Assembly: GCA_963575745.1 (NCBI GenBank)
Contig: CAUYUJ010006347.1
Coordinates: forward strand, 310,785 to 374,784
Source of the DNA: Prorocentrum cordatum
Lineage: Eukaryota > Sar > Dinophyceae > Prorocentrales > Prorocentraceae
Direction of reading: 5' to 3'
DNA length: 64,000 nucleotides
The notes below the pieces were generated by a model, which saw nothing but the letters and a program-made list of their open reading frames with translations, made no database searches and was not told the origin of the DNA. This document shows, piece after piece, positions 44,411 through 53,947 of this stretch (the first letter of the stretch is position 1; each line of letters opens with the position of its first letter). Position numbers and translations under genes: made by a program.

Positions 44411-44859
44411 TCACCCCGCGCCCGCCCTCCCGTTTGGGCACGGACCGTCTTGGGGGTCGCGCTCCGCGCTGTGTTTCGAGCGGTTGTGCGCTGACGCCTC
44501 CGCGAAGCTTCCTCCTGTGTTGCGAGCAGCGACCGAAAAAAAGAAGGACGAGGTCGGGAGCGAGGGTTGGCCCTGCCACCTTTTGTGGGTCAGGAGGGGG
44601 AGGAAGAAAAAACAGACTCCATTGATGAACGACTCCCAAGAAAAATGTATGGGAAAATATGGAAGTGGGGGGGAGACGAAAACCCACCGAATATGGGAGA
44701 AGGTGGGGAGTCCTGGGATTTGCGTGTATTGATTTGTTGTGTGTCACTGGGCCCCTGTTGTGGGGCCTATGGCTGGCGCGGAGGCAGACCATCCGCCCGG
44801 GCGTCGCCAAGCTCGGCAGGAGGCCCGGCGCCGGCCGCCATTCGGCAGCGAGCGAGGGG
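44411..44859. other. Spacer between family B copies
   Basis: Contains a plus-strand open stretch near 44430-44560 (LCADASAKLPPVLRAATEKK) of unknown nature and a GGGAGAAGGTGGGGAGTCC minisatellite fragment. Confidence 0.4.
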
Positions 44860-45131
44860 GCGGGGCATAAATTTTTGGCGCTCCGTGCGGATTTCTTGGA
44901 TCCGCGCTGGGCCCCCCCTCCCTCTTCCCTCGAGGATGAAACAGCAGCAGAAACATAAACTTTTGGGGTGCTCCGCGCGGATTTCTTGGATCCGCGCTGG
45001 GCCCCCCCGGAGGTGCCTCTGGCGCCGCCCCTGGCGCGCTCCGCGCGCCACGGAGGGGGTCCAGCGCAGATCCAAGAAATCCGCGCGGAGCGCAAAAAGC
45101 GTATGTTTATGGCATTTGTTTCTTTTTCTAG
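44860..45131 (+). mobile_element. Family B elements, copies 3 (truncated) and 4 (complete)
   Basis: Copy 3 (44860-44925) has only the left arm (CATAAATTTTTGGCGCTCCG). Copy 4 (44938-45131) is complete. Its left arm is CATAAACTTTTGGGGTGCTC, then CGCGCGGATTTCTTGGATCC, and its right arm is the inverse. It ends TGTTTCTTTTTCTAG, a strong 3' splice site. The two are 20 bp apart. Confidence 0.85.
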
Positions 45132-45137
45132 GCCTTC

Positions 45138-45448
45138 TCAGAATGCGGCGGGACATCTCAGAAGCCCCCGCGCCTTCTGAAAAGCTTTTGGGCGCCTGCG
45201 GGAAAAAGGCTTAAAATACTTCCCAGGACTGTCAGACAACGATGTTGCGCGGCGAGCGAGGGGGGAAAATGAGAAGGGCAGGGAGCCCAGGGTCACTCTG
45301 GCGGGTAGCCGAAGTCCAGGTCCCCCCCCCGCTAGCACGCCGCAGCCACGCCCCGTCGTGCCTGGCATCGGCCCAGCGTCGCGAGACGCGCCCGCCGTCC
45401 GGAGCCGAAGGTCCTCCGGAGGCACGGGGCCGGGTCCGGTGTGCAGCA
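45138..45448 (-). pseudogene. Possible retroposed cDNA body behind DinoSL relic 2
   Basis: Directly downstream of the relic, the minus strand is open for about 100 codons (MLHTGPGPVPPEDLRLRTAG, then MPGTTGRGCGVLAGG). It ends near TTCTGAGAAGG-type text shared with family D. No domain is recognised. The call as a retrocopy rests entirely on the leader relic; the parent gene is unknown. Confidence 0.35.
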
Positions 45449-45470
45449 TTTGAGCCAAGATGGCTACGGG
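45449..45470 (-). other. DinoSL relic 2
   Basis: The minus strand reads CCCGTAGCCATCTTGGCTCA then AA. Against the 22-nt dinoflagellate spliced leader it differs at one internal position (C for T), at the last base (A for G) and at the variable first base. Trans-splicing adds the leader to mRNA only, so a genomic copy marks a reinserted cDNA. The expected cDNA body would run leftwards on the minus strand from 45448. It contains an open frame to about 45138 without a recognised domain. Confidence 0.75.
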
Positions 45471-45589
45471 AAAGACGGAGAGATCGGAGGAGGAAAGGGT
45501 ACACGCCAGTCGTTGAGAGTCGGTATGTTTTCATCCCAGGATTCCAATCGACCTTGCCGCCTTCCTACCTCAAGAGTCGAACGGCGGCG

Positions 45590-45700
45590 CTTCCCGCACC
45601 GCCCCTGGCGCGCTCCGCGCGCCAGTGGAGGGGGGTCAGCGACGACCCAAGAAGTTCGCGTGGACCTCCGAAAGAGATGTAGATTTTCATCCATAGAAGT
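45590..45700 (+). mobile_element. Family B element, copy 5, left-truncated
   Basis: It has the central palindrome CCCCTGGCGCGCTCCGCGCG and a right arm GACCCAAGAAGTTCGCGTGG, but no matching left arm. Confidence 0.75.
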
Positions 45701-46262
45701 ACGCGTCTGGAATATCACTGTCGTCCCTTCGTTTGTACATGATGATCTGATTATTACAGCCGTTGTCTGGGAATCACGGGACAAACAGAAGTATAAATAC
45801 ACCCTGTTTTGTCTTGACAGGCCATGATCCTCAAAAGATCGGCCGGCTGGGCTTGGCGGCGAATATCGGCCGTCGCAATGTCTGCCGAACTCGCCTGGGC
45901 CCGGACCGCATAGAATGTGAGCGCCGCCAAGGTGATTGTTTTTTTAATAATCGTGGTTTGCCGAACGGCGCAGGGCCCTCGAACCCCCCTCCCCCCCCTG
46001 GAGCCAGAGGACGCACTGTCGCAAACAGTCGCGCTCAGCAGGTCTGGAGCCAGACCCGCCCCCCTTTCCGCCCAATGTCGAAACGCCGAGTAAAAAGAAC
46101 GCTCACAAGTTGCGGTGGCCCGAGGTTTCGCTTGCTCTTTGGGTCGGGGGCGGAACCTGCGCGAGAGCGCCCGCCCGGCCTTGCTGGCGACCCGCGAGGG
46201 CCCAATCGGGCGGGGCCAGCTTGGCCGACCGACCCCCCAAAAGTTGATTCGCAGGTCGTTTT
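45701..46262. other. Spacer, no supportable gene
   Basis: A plus-strand frame is open from 45763 into the family A element at 46264 without any recognised domain. Confidence 0.4.
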
Positions 46263-46263
46263 C

Positions 46264-46420
46264 AGTCGGGCCTGTCTCTATACAGGAGGAAGATCCAAAA
46301 ATAGTCGAAATAGTAGTATGGGGACGATTTCGTGAGTATGTTTGAGCATTGTTTGAATATGTGTTGATTATTTTTTGATTTGTCGTCCCAAATCCGCCTG
46401 TAGGGGGACATGCCCGACCT
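46264..46420 (+). mobile_element. Family A inverted-repeat element, copy 4
   Basis: Left end CGGGCCTGTCTCTATACAGG, right end CCGCCTGTAGGGGGACATGC before CCGAC. The flanks are TTCA and CTGA. Confidence 0.85.
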
Positions 46421-47187
46421 GACGGTAGTTTGTGACTGTTGCGTTTTCCGAGGGTCTATTGTTTTGTTTGCCCCCACGGGGTCCAGGGTGATTGTCGGAC
46501 CTCGCTTTCAAGGGTCTAAACCTTTAGGGGGCCCTTCGTGATCGTCGACCTGGCGCCCGCGCCCCTGGCGGGCGCCGCGAACGCCTGGGGCCCAGCCTTC
46601 GGGAGGCGGCGAACGATTTCGACTCCACCTTCCTGCCGTGCAGCACGCTTCCCCGGGCGTTTGCTTCGCCATGGAGCAAGCGGTATTCACTTGCCTTGGT
46701 GGGGCGACCTCCATTGCCATTGGCATTGGAGGGCCCTGATGGGGAAGGGAAGGGAGGGCACCGCGCTATGCAGAAAAGATTACAAAACACAGAAACCAAG
46801 TTCATTGATTTGTCGCTGCTTAGGGAAGCTGCCGAGTTCGATGCAGCGCACGCTGGGCAGGAAGGTAGCATATCGGGGTTGGAGAAATACGTCACCACCC
46901 CCGCCTCCCCATCCTCCCGAACCATAATCCTTCTCCCCCAGCTTGCGCGCCCCTGGATCAGATGGCGAATAAGGGGTTGCGATTTTGCGTGTCCGTGCGG
47001 GGATGTATCCGCCCCTTCATCCAGGTCACCCACGGGAGCGCGAAAAGTAATGCCTTTCTGGTCATCCTTCGCCTCCGAGGCCGCGGCAGCAAACTTCGTT
47101 GCGGGGGTGGCTCCACTTTTCCCGAGCTCTGGACCGGCCGGTCGGAGCGCGAGCGCCAACACCCCGGCACGCGGCCCGCTCGGCCAG

Positions 47188-47333
47188 AGTTCTTGGCGAT
47201 GGAGCTTGTCCAGTGCCCGCCTGGCTTGTCGTTTCCGGCCGTGGCCGAGAAGCCGAGGAGCTGGTCGAAGGGCGTGCCGGACATGGTGCTGCCGCAGCGG
47301 TGGACATCGGCCGAGGAGTTGGCTGCGAAAAGA
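47188..47333 (+). CDS. Unidentified gene, exon upstream of family B intron
   Basis: An acceptor CGGCCAG (47181-47187) opens a frame reading FLAMELVQCPPGLSFPAVAE, then SWSKGVPDMVLPQRWTSAEE and LAAKR. It ends at GTGAGT (47334-47339), a perfect consensus donor. The frame is also open upstream to 46962, so the exon may start earlier. Splicing to 47561 (CCCCTAG acceptor) continues in frame. The intervening 227 bp is a family B element. No domain is recognised. The strong donor, acceptor and maintained frame are the evidence that this is real. Confidence 0.5.
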
Positions 47334-47572
47334 GTGAGTCCCGAGGGAAATCGGGGAACAAGCACTGACGTAAAGAGATAAATGCTCGGAGGTCCGCGCG
47401 GACTCCTCGGATCGGCGCCGGGGCCCCCTGGCAGCGCGCCTCCAGCGCCGCCCCTGGCTCTGACGCGCTCCGCGCGCCAGGGAGGGGGGTCCAGCGCCGA
47501 TCCGAGAAGGCCTCGTCGACCTCCGAGATTTGGTGTTTCAGGCATTGTTTGTTCCCCTAGAGTTGGCTGCGA
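47316..47572 (+). mobile_element. Family B element, copy 6, with 13-bp direct repeat
   Basis: The direct repeat GAGTTGGCTGCGA lies at 47316-47328 and 47560-47572. Between the copies is a family B element whose outer arms are GGGGAACAAGCACTG and the inverse CATTGTTTGTTCCCC, with inner arms CTCGGAGGTCCGCGCGG and its inverse. The left side supplies GTGAGT and the right side TTCCCCTAG. Removing one repeat copy plus the element would restore an open frame reading EELAATRGGLGKAG. The insertion therefore appears to have hit coding DNA and to be removable by splicing. Confidence 0.75.
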
Positions 47573-47709
47573 CGAGAGGGGGTCTTGGGAAGGCAGGTCC
47601 CTATGGATGTTCCTCGCAGACTTCTCTCGCTTCCCCGGGGGCCCCCCCAGGGGCAGTCAAGGAGCAGCGGCCCAAAGCTGGCCCTGGGGGAGAGCCCCCA
47701 GGGCCCCGG
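47561..47709 (+). CDS. Unidentified gene, exon downstream of family B intron
   Basis: Follows the CCCCTAG acceptor at 47554-47560. In phase with the upstream exon it reads SWLRREGVLGRQVPMDVPRR, then LLSLPRGPPQGQSRSSG, until a TCC microsatellite at 47716. If instead the direct repeats are collapsed exactly, the frame shifts to GLGKAGPYGCSSQTSLASPG, which is also open. A transcript is needed to choose. Function unknown. Confidence 0.4.
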
Positions 47710-47715
47710 ACCAAT

Positions 47716-47855
47716 CACCATCCTCCTCCTCTTCCTTCTTCTCCTCCTCCTCCTCCTCCTCCTCCTCAGTCCCTCACCCCTCCTCCTCAGTCCCTCACCC
47801 CTCCTCCTCACCCCTCCACTTCCTCCCCCTTCTTCTCCTCCTCCTCCTCCGCCCA
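47716..47855 (+). repeat. (TCC)n with CTCAGTCCCTCACCC duplications
   Basis: A TCC run in which CCTCCTCAGTCCCTCACCC occurs twice. Confidence 0.9.
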
Positions 47856-48054
47856 CGTTCTCCCCCTCATGCTCGGAGGAGCCGGTACAACAATACAGTT
47901 GCGGCTCTACCGCCCGACCCGCATACGTTGAAAATCAGTCCGCGGACCTTTCCAGCAGTGGCGACGAGAAGCCTCCAGGAGTCCCAAGCGAGCAAAAACA
48001 AAACCCAGGGAGGGCCGCCGTTATCTCGGCCGGTGCCCCCCTGATATGCCAAGG

Positions 48055-48285
48055 CAGGGGCCATTTCGATTCTGGCGATCCGAATCGATTCGGTTTCGGG
48101 GATGCCGATATCAATTCGATTCGACTTCTGGGTTCCGACTTCGATTCGGGATTCTTCGAGTATGCCTCCGCTTGGGCCCACGGATGTTCGTTCTGGTGCC
48201 TTCCCATCCGCCTGCTGATTTCTGCCGACCCGATGTATTTCGATGTTCCGATTCCGATGTTCGATGTTGGGTTGTCTTGCCAAGG
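48055..48285 (+). repeat. GATTCGATTCG minisatellite
   Basis: Degenerate units of CGATTC, CGATTCGG and CGATGTTC over 230 bp. Related to 40480-40680. Confidence 0.65.
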
Positions 48286-48286
48286 A

Positions 48287-48445
48287 TCGGCGGCGAGCAA
48301 GGGGGGGAAGTGAGAAGGAGGAGGCCTTCTCAGAAAGCGGCCTGGTTCCTCGGAAAGTCCTCTGGTCTGCTGAGAAGCTTCTCTTGTGCCTTTTTTCCGG
48401 GATTTCCGAGCCTTCTCTGAGAAGGCCCGCCCCCTCTGCTGGTGG
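48287..48445 (+). mobile_element. Family D element, copy 2, right end damaged
   Basis: TCGGCGGCGAGCAAGGGGG, then AGTGAGAAGG and GGCCTTCTCAGAA, match the left arm at 56975. The right arm is only partly recognisable (CCTTCTCTGAGAAGGCCCGC). Confidence 0.65.
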
Positions 48446-48464
48446 TTTTCGGGCCATAACTCGG

Positions 48465-48690
48465 GTCCCTGGTGGCCGTTCGGGGCGATCCGGGCACCCG
48501 GCGAGGTGCAGCTGCTGGACGGCATCCGGGGGCTGGAACATCTCCGAGAACCGACGACGACGCCCGAGAACGTCGAAGCTCGAACGTCGAGCTGCTCCCC
48601 CGCGGGCACACCGCCGAGAGGAGCTGGCCGTGTGCCTGCCCGGCATGCTGCTCTCCATCTCCTCCAGCCCGGAGCTGGCCCCGACGAGGC
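48465..48690 (+). CDS. Unidentified open segment between D and A elements
   Basis: One plus-strand frame reads FGAIRAPGEVQLLDGIRGLE, then HLREPTTTPENVEARTSS; another reads REELAVCLPGMLLSISSSPE just before the family A element at 48693. The CLPGM text recurs at about 48972 (see next exon). The composition is protein-like and not repetitive. The function, frame and boundaries are not established. Confidence 0.3.
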
Positions 48691-48692
48691 TT

Positions 48693-48836
48693 AAGTCGGG
48701 CACGTCCCTCTACAGGAGGGATGTTCAAAAATAGTTAAAAGTAGTGTGGTGAAGATTTGTTGAGATTTTTTTGACTTCTTTTGGATACTTTTGATTTGTC
48801 GTCCAGAATTCGCCTGTAGGGGGACACGCCCGACCT
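48693..48836 (+). mobile_element. Family A inverted-repeat element, copy 5
   Basis: Left end CGGGCACGTCCCTCTACAGG, right end CGCCTGTAGGGGGACACGCC before CGAC. TTAA precedes it. It splits the two candidate coding stretches at 48465-48690 and 48840-48990. Confidence 0.85.
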
Positions 48837-48839
48837 ATG

Positions 48840-48990
48840 AATAGGCGAGCCTCGACGCCCTGGCCCTCGCGCGGCATCCTCCGCAGGCGCAGCGAGCTCG
48901 CGCCCTCGCCCCGGCTGCTCGACGACGGGCTCGACGCGCCCTCGCCGAGGCCCGCGCACGCGCCGGCGTGCCTGCCGGGCATGGTGTCGC
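48840..48990 (+). CDS. Candidate exon resembling 57330-57479
   Basis: Reads TPWPSRGILRRRSELAPSPR, then a variable stretch and ACLPGMVS. The exon candidate at 57330-57479 reads ALRGILRGRGAARAPSPK, a variable stretch, then RPGMV before a donor. The shared GILR, APSP and PGMV blocks occur in the same order at similar spacing, so the two look paralogous. No known domain is recognised. Here the PGMV codons are followed by TCGCC rather than a consensus donor. Confidence 0.4.
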
Positions 48991-49024
48991 CCCGGGAGCT
49001 CGGAGAGAGCAAGCAGCTAAGCGG

Positions 49025-49085
49025 TTGCATTCCTCCCTCCTCCTCCTCCTCCTCCTCCTCTTCCTCCTCCTCCTCCTCCTCGACC
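49025..49085 (+). repeat. (TCC)n microsatellite at LINE B 3' end
   Basis: TCC triplets (GGA on the minus strand) at the presumed 3' terminus of the minus-strand LINE. It could be the element tail. Confidence 0.85.
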
Positions 49086-49634
49086 CAGCCTGAACGCGAA
49101 CGAGTTCGTCCGCGCCACATGCCACTTGCGCCACCGCATGGCCAAAGCCAGAGGCGGGTGGCGCCTCCCGAAACAGTGCGACCCATCAAGTGGGCTGCAC
49201 GCCCTGATGACTGGCGGTGCGCAAGGGTTCGACAAGGTACTGCCAGACACGGTTGACTTGGAATCTGGCAGGCGAGCAGGTGAGGCCAGCAAGCACACGG
49301 GCACCCCAGGTGCCAGGTGCAGGAGGACCTCGACAGCCAAGAGACAGGTTTGCAGAGATCTTGATCTCTCCCAGCCCACACACCACGCACACAGTACACC
49401 ACAGCCTCCGCCCCCCGTCTCCAGCAACGGCGAAGGGATGCATCACGTGCGCCCTCTCGTCGGCGAGCTGCACACGCACAGAGGCCAAATCGGCTCTTGA
49501 GAGACTGCGCGGTACGACGGGCAACGGTGGCTCAACAATTTGGCCAGGCAGGGGGCGATCCGCACTCCCTTTGCTTCGAGCAGCGCACAACTTCTTTGAG
49601 ACATGCACGCAGTCTAGGTCACACATACGTGGGC

Positions 49635-50483
49635 CTATGCGGGCAACCCGGCGAGCCCACCTAGAAATGACCAGGGCCTTGGCCCTATGAGTCTCACGGA
49701 GCTCAGAGGGAACTCGGGCACTTGAGGCAACCCACTGGGCACAGTCGTCCGCGTGCACATTGCCTTCTTTTCAAAGCGCGAAGAAAGACCAGACTGGATG
49801 CGGGCCTCTGTACAATTCCCTTTGCGGATCACGATGTTATCAGCTCCACCCCAGTCTGCGATGCGCTGCCACACCTGGACCCACAGCTCAGACCATACGG
49901 CGCGCGAAAAGCAGCAAAAAGCCTGACCACGCAGACGGACTCCGTCGTGCACAAACGCAGAGTCCGTGTAGAAAGTACTGCCTGGCATGCTGTGTTGCAG
50001 AGCTCGATATAAAGCAAACAGTTCAGCGTAGTCAGTGTCTTGACTGACGTGCGCCGCCGTGCCACACAACACAGACTTGACATGATATGGGTACTCGGGC
50101 TGCAAACTGACTATGGCCCATCCGACTGCTTGCGCATGTGACGGCAGGTGCTGGTCCATCCACCTGCCGTCCATGAGGACATGTCCTGACATCTCAGTGG
50201 GGCCTCCACCAAACCACCTGTCGGGCAGGGAGGTGGCAGGAGGAAAGGGGGCGGGGTCTACACGCGCTCTGACCACGGAATCCAGAAACACAGGCGCGGC
50301 TTCACCAGCAGCGATGTCGTGGTGGCCTCCGCAGCACGCATGCCTGTGAAGCAGCGTGCCAGGAGCCTCGCGACACAACTGACAGTGAGGCTCGGCCGTG
50401 TAGTGTGCCATCCAGTGTCTATGCTGAGGCCACTGGCCTCCACACATGGCTCTCCTAAGATAAGCCTTCTCGTCGGCCCGCAA
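49635..50483 (-). pseudogene. RNase H domain (element B)
   Basis: A continuous frame of about 280 codons. LMDGR supplies the first Asp, YAELFALYRAL the Glu, and YTDSAFV the second Asp, all in RNase H order. An upstream CQLC, then LLHRHAC motif may bind zinc. RNase H removes element RNA after first-strand synthesis. A His or Asp near the C terminus is not obvious. The frame ends at 49635, and a second open frame continues the element to about 49186. Confidence 0.75.
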
Positions 50484-50526
50484 GGCTTTAGAGGCTAGCA
50501 GGCTGCGCAGAGGCTGAAGGTTGCAC

Positions 50527-50544
50527 CCGAGAGAGAGAGAGAGA

Positions 50545-50575
<31 letters not shown>

Positions 50576-50580
50576 CTCAG
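50527..50580 (+). repeat. (GA)n microsatellite inside element B coding part
   Basis: About 25 GA dinucleotides. On the element strand it gives an in-frame Ser-Leu run between the RT connection domain and RNase H, so the expansion has not itself broken the frame. Confidence 0.9.
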
Positions 50581-50599
50581 GGACTCCTTCTCTGGAGGC

Positions 50600-52055
50600 C
50601 ACTTTCTTCCATAATCGCTGCTGCACAACATCATTGAGCCACTTACTGACAGTGCGTGGGCCGCAGAGCTGCACAGAGATCTCGCCCGCAGTGGGGTGTC
50701 GCCACACAAAATCTTGCACGTCTATGCCGAGGCGCAGCGCCGTGGCTGCACAGGCAGAAAAAGGGGCCTCGGATACTCGCCCAAGGGTTGCCGTTGCCAC
50801 GAAGCCTGCCAACCACATCTCGCAACCCCTGCGTGAGCTTCGCATGCGGCTACCATCGCTCCCAAACTGCGGTGGCTAGTTGAAGCAGCGGCGCGCACTG
50901 CAGCTCAAACGCAGGGTCGACACCACGGCGCTCACTAAGCATAAGCATCGGAGTGACCGACTTACCGTCTAAAGTGTGTGTGTCTGTCTGAAAGCAGTGC
51001 CTGCAGTGCCAAAATCCTTGCGCCCGCATGCAAACGAAGAAAGGGAATCATTGCGAAACATGTTGCGCAGCTGGCGCTTGCGCACACAACTGGACACACT
51101 GGGTAGCTTGCGCTCTCGAGCACACGCAGGCTGCTTGCGGCTGGCGCGCGCATACCGCTTGACGTTTTTGTTTTTGTGTTTTCCCCCCAGCGGCGAAGTC
51201 GATCTCAAGATCCCTCTCAGCGCGAGTGCCCTTGAGCCTAACGTAGCGGAGCTTGGCCACGAGGCACTCACGGAGGTTGGCTGAGGAGGCCACAGCACGA
51301 GATTTTTTTTGCGGCAACAGGCAGACTGACTTTGCTAAGTTGCACGTGTAGCTTGCGCGTGGCTCCAGCCAGCTCGAGCACCACATCTTTTTCTCGCCCA
51401 GGCCTCTGCAGCGAAATCATCGACCATGCTGCCAAGATGCACGCGGGGAAAAGGAAGCCTGCGCTGCGTCCAGGGGCGCCAGAAGCACCAGCTGCAGCTT
51501 TAGGGTTGCAAAATTGCAGCCTGGAAGAACGGCCTGCAGAGCGCGCGCAGGAGTAGAGGCAGCATCGCCAAGGGCGAGCGCGCGAGGGCAACGACATAGC
51601 TCGACCAATAGCTCGAGCTGCCGCGCAGAGAACCTCGTGCGCAGCGCTGCCTGCAATAGAGCATCATGCTTTATATGCTCGAAGGCCTTGGCTAGGTCGA
51701 GGAGGATGAGGACGCTTGAGAAACCTTTCGCGCGACCCCACTCGGCGCTGCTGGCTTGGGTCCAGACCAACTTGTCAGACGACCGCCCAGCCGTGGGCCA
51801 CCAACAACTGTGGTCACGCTGCTGCTGCCACGCTGATACAAGCGATTTCCTCAGCCGTCTTTGAAAACGCGGTAGAATGTTGGTGACGCGGAGTGGGGTC
51901 CGCTCTCCTGCGCGCGATGGGGGCATCTGTGGGAAATCTACGCGGTACTTGCACGGTGCGATACTCGAGCCCGGCCTGCGGTAGCGACGGCAGCGTGGGC
52001 ACAACAGGAAAGTGAGGCGCCGCGCCAGCATCCGAAACGATCTCAAGAGTGGCAT
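50600..52055 (-). pseudogene. Reverse transcriptase domain (element B)
   Basis: Motif A appears as LILLDLAKAFEHIKHDAL (near 51690), a degraded motif B as VLPGC (near 51500), and the catalytic box as MVDDF (51413-51427) in the third frame, with both aspartates kept. A thumb/connection segment follows (GREKDVVLELAGATRKLHVQ; later CEMWLAGFVATATLGR). At least two frameshifts separate these blocks. The enzyme would copy element RNA at the nicked target. Confidence 0.8.
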
Positions 52056-52690
52056 TGTGCGCTAGCGACTGCGAAACGACGAAATAGTCAATGGTGCGCC
52101 CAGCAGAGGCAGAGGCATTGGTGCAGGCGGCGGCAGACGGGAAGAGACAGACCCCGTCAATCGCCTCGACCCACAGACTGCCCTGAAGCTCCTCAGGCGG
52201 TATCTGAAGATCACCACAAATCACAAACGGTAAACCGACAGACTGGGCAACCCGCCCAACATCTCTGAGGATGCTCTAGGTTTTCTTGGAAAGCCCTCCA
52301 GAATGGTGCAAATACACATTGACCCACAAGAACCCAAGGAGCGCGAGCTCATGACTATGCAGCATTCTCTCTCTACCGTTACGCAAAGAATTGTCAACGC
52401 ACTCAACCTCGGCCAGCCCTGATGCGGCTGGGACACGCTGCAGCAGTCCGCCTGTGGTGCCACCGCTCGTAGTGACAGCGGCGGCAGCGATGGCAGCCTT
52501 CCAACCTAGGACGCGGAGCTTGTGCTCCCATGTGTCAAGCTGAGCGCACAACATGCGATGCTCCTGCACAGCGATGGCGCGCGCACCACGAATACGATCA
52601 TGCATAAGCGCAGCCTCCAATCCGCTGCGCCTTGAAACGTTGACAGTGACCAAACTCAGGCTAAATATCCGCTTCAGCCACGCCATCCAC
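51814..52690 (-). pseudogene. AP-like endonuclease domain (element B)
   Basis: SLVTVNVS opens the EEP fold, and AIAVQEHRM carries the catalytic Glu. After a frame change, VICGDLQIPP corresponds to the GDxN loop, RTIDYFVVS to the IDYF strand, and APHFPV to the terminal SDHxPV with Asp replaced but His kept. The order and spacing are those of LINE endonucleases. The substitutions suggest loss of activity. Confidence 0.75.
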
Positions 52691-52849
52691 GCGAGCCTTC
52701 TTCTTGGCAGCCTCCACGAGCTGGTCGAAGATGCCCTTGGCCAACTCGTGCTTGACTCCTTGCTGCTCAGCTGCGTCGCGTGCTTCTTGCCCCTTGCGCT
52801 GTTGCTCGATCCAGCGCAGGAGCTCGGCGTGCGACTGCTGGGCTCTTGC

Positions 52850-53831
52850 TCACGCCGCGGCGGCATCCGCGGCGGCGGCGCCGGCGGCGCGCTGCGGCTC
52901 GGCCTCTGCCTGCGCCATAGCGCCAGCCTCGCGCTCGCGGGCGATGGCGGGAGTGGCCGGAGCAACGGCGGCTGCAGGCGCAGCGGCGGCAGCAGGAGAC
53001 GCAGCGCCGCCTGGAGCAGCCACAGGCGGTTCACCTGCATCGCCATCGGCGAAGATGGCGTCGGGCTCGATTGGCTTTGACAGCTCTTGCAAGGCGGGCG
53101 CCAGCGCCTGCAGCTGCTGCGCGAAGGCCGCCAGTCTGGGGCCCGCCTTGAGCTCGTCCGCCAGCGCCGAGAGCGCGATTGCAGGGCCGGTGCTCGAGGC
53201 CATGCCTTGGTAGGCCTTGGCTGCCCGCGCTGCGGCCTCCGCGCAGCGCTCCTTGGCCTCGTCGAGCTCCTGCTCGGCAGCCGCCGCTGTCGCCGCAGCC
53301 TTGAGCGCCGCCGCCTGAGCACGATCGTAGGCCCGCTGGGCCTTGTCGCGCTTGTCCGCTAGGACGTCCTGCTCGATCCTTGCCGAGCGCGCCTCGGCGC
53401 GTGGCTCCCCAGCCAGCAGCGCGTGGTGCGCGACCACCTTGGCGACCAGCTTGGGCGTCCACTCCGTCGAGACCGCCGCGATGTCCGCGGCCTCGAGCTT
53501 CGCGCAGATCTCGATGGCCGCGGGATCCAGGAAGGGGACCTTTGCCCTGCGAGGAGGCGCCCTTGCCGCCACCAGCGCCGCCTCCACGTTGGCCGCCGCC
53601 GCCTGCCTGGGGCGGCCGTTGCAGCCATGCGCCGAGGGTGCGCGGGCCCGCCGCCGACGCCGCCGGGCCCGAAGGCGCAGGGCGGCCGCGCGCTCGGCAG
53701 TGCGTGCGCGAGAGGAGGTTGAAGCGGTAGCCGCACCGCTTGTGCTGACACTGCCAGGTGTCGAAGGAGCCGCCGCCATGCCGCTGCGGGGGCATTCGAG
53801 CTTGACGGGTCGGGGAGGAAAGAGATGCCAA
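52850..53831 (-). pseudogene. ORF1-like protein with zinc ribbon and coiled coil (element B)
   Basis: ATG near 53831 begins MASLSSPTRQ. WQCQHKRCGYRFN, then RTHCR (53695-53762), is a RanBP2-like ribbon whose last Cys is replaced, compared with the intact one in fragment C. In the next frame an Ala/Glu/Lys-rich helix of about 90 residues follows (for example EQDVLADKRDKAQRAYDRA, then AEQELDEAKERCAE), a likely coiled coil, then a Pro/Ala linker. LINE ORF1 proteins multimerise and bind RNA through such parts. The frame change between ribbon and helix is a lesion or a programmed site; the first is simpler. Confidence 0.65.
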
Positions 53832-53904
53832 AAACCCTCGTCTGACAGGACGACGAGGCGTGACTGTAGGGGCCGTCGCTCCCCCCGCGCCAGCGAGGTC
53901 AGGT

Positions 53905-53947
53905 CCAGTGCCAAAACACTACGGACTTGAGCCAACATGGCTACGGA
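53905..53947 (-). other. Two tandem DinoSL relics (relic 1 outer and inner)
   Basis: On the minus strand the outer relic (53947-53926) reads TCCGTAGCCATGTTGGCTCA then AG, matching the 22-nt dinoflagellate spliced leader at all but one position (G for T). It is directly followed by an older relic (53925-53905), TCCGTAGTGTTTTGGCACTG then G, with about 16 matches. A better-preserved outer relic joined to a decayed inner one is the signature of repeated rounds of trans-splicing, reverse transcription and reinsertion. Confidence 0.85.

Larger units (their letters stand above)
49085..53947 (-). mobile_element. LINE-like retrotransposon B with DinoSL-headed 5' end
   Basis: A minus-strand non-LTR element of about 4.9 kb with every expected part in order: two tandem DinoSL relics (53905-53947), ORF1 with a zinc ribbon and a coiled coil (53831-52850), an AP-like endonuclease (52680-51950), reverse transcriptase (51950-50600), RNase H (50483-49650) and a C-terminal Cys motif (near 49350). 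Frame changes separate the domains, so the copy is probably inactive, but most catalytic residues survive and it is the youngest-looking element in the window. Relics at its head show that it derives from a trans-spliced mRNA. Confidence 0.85.
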
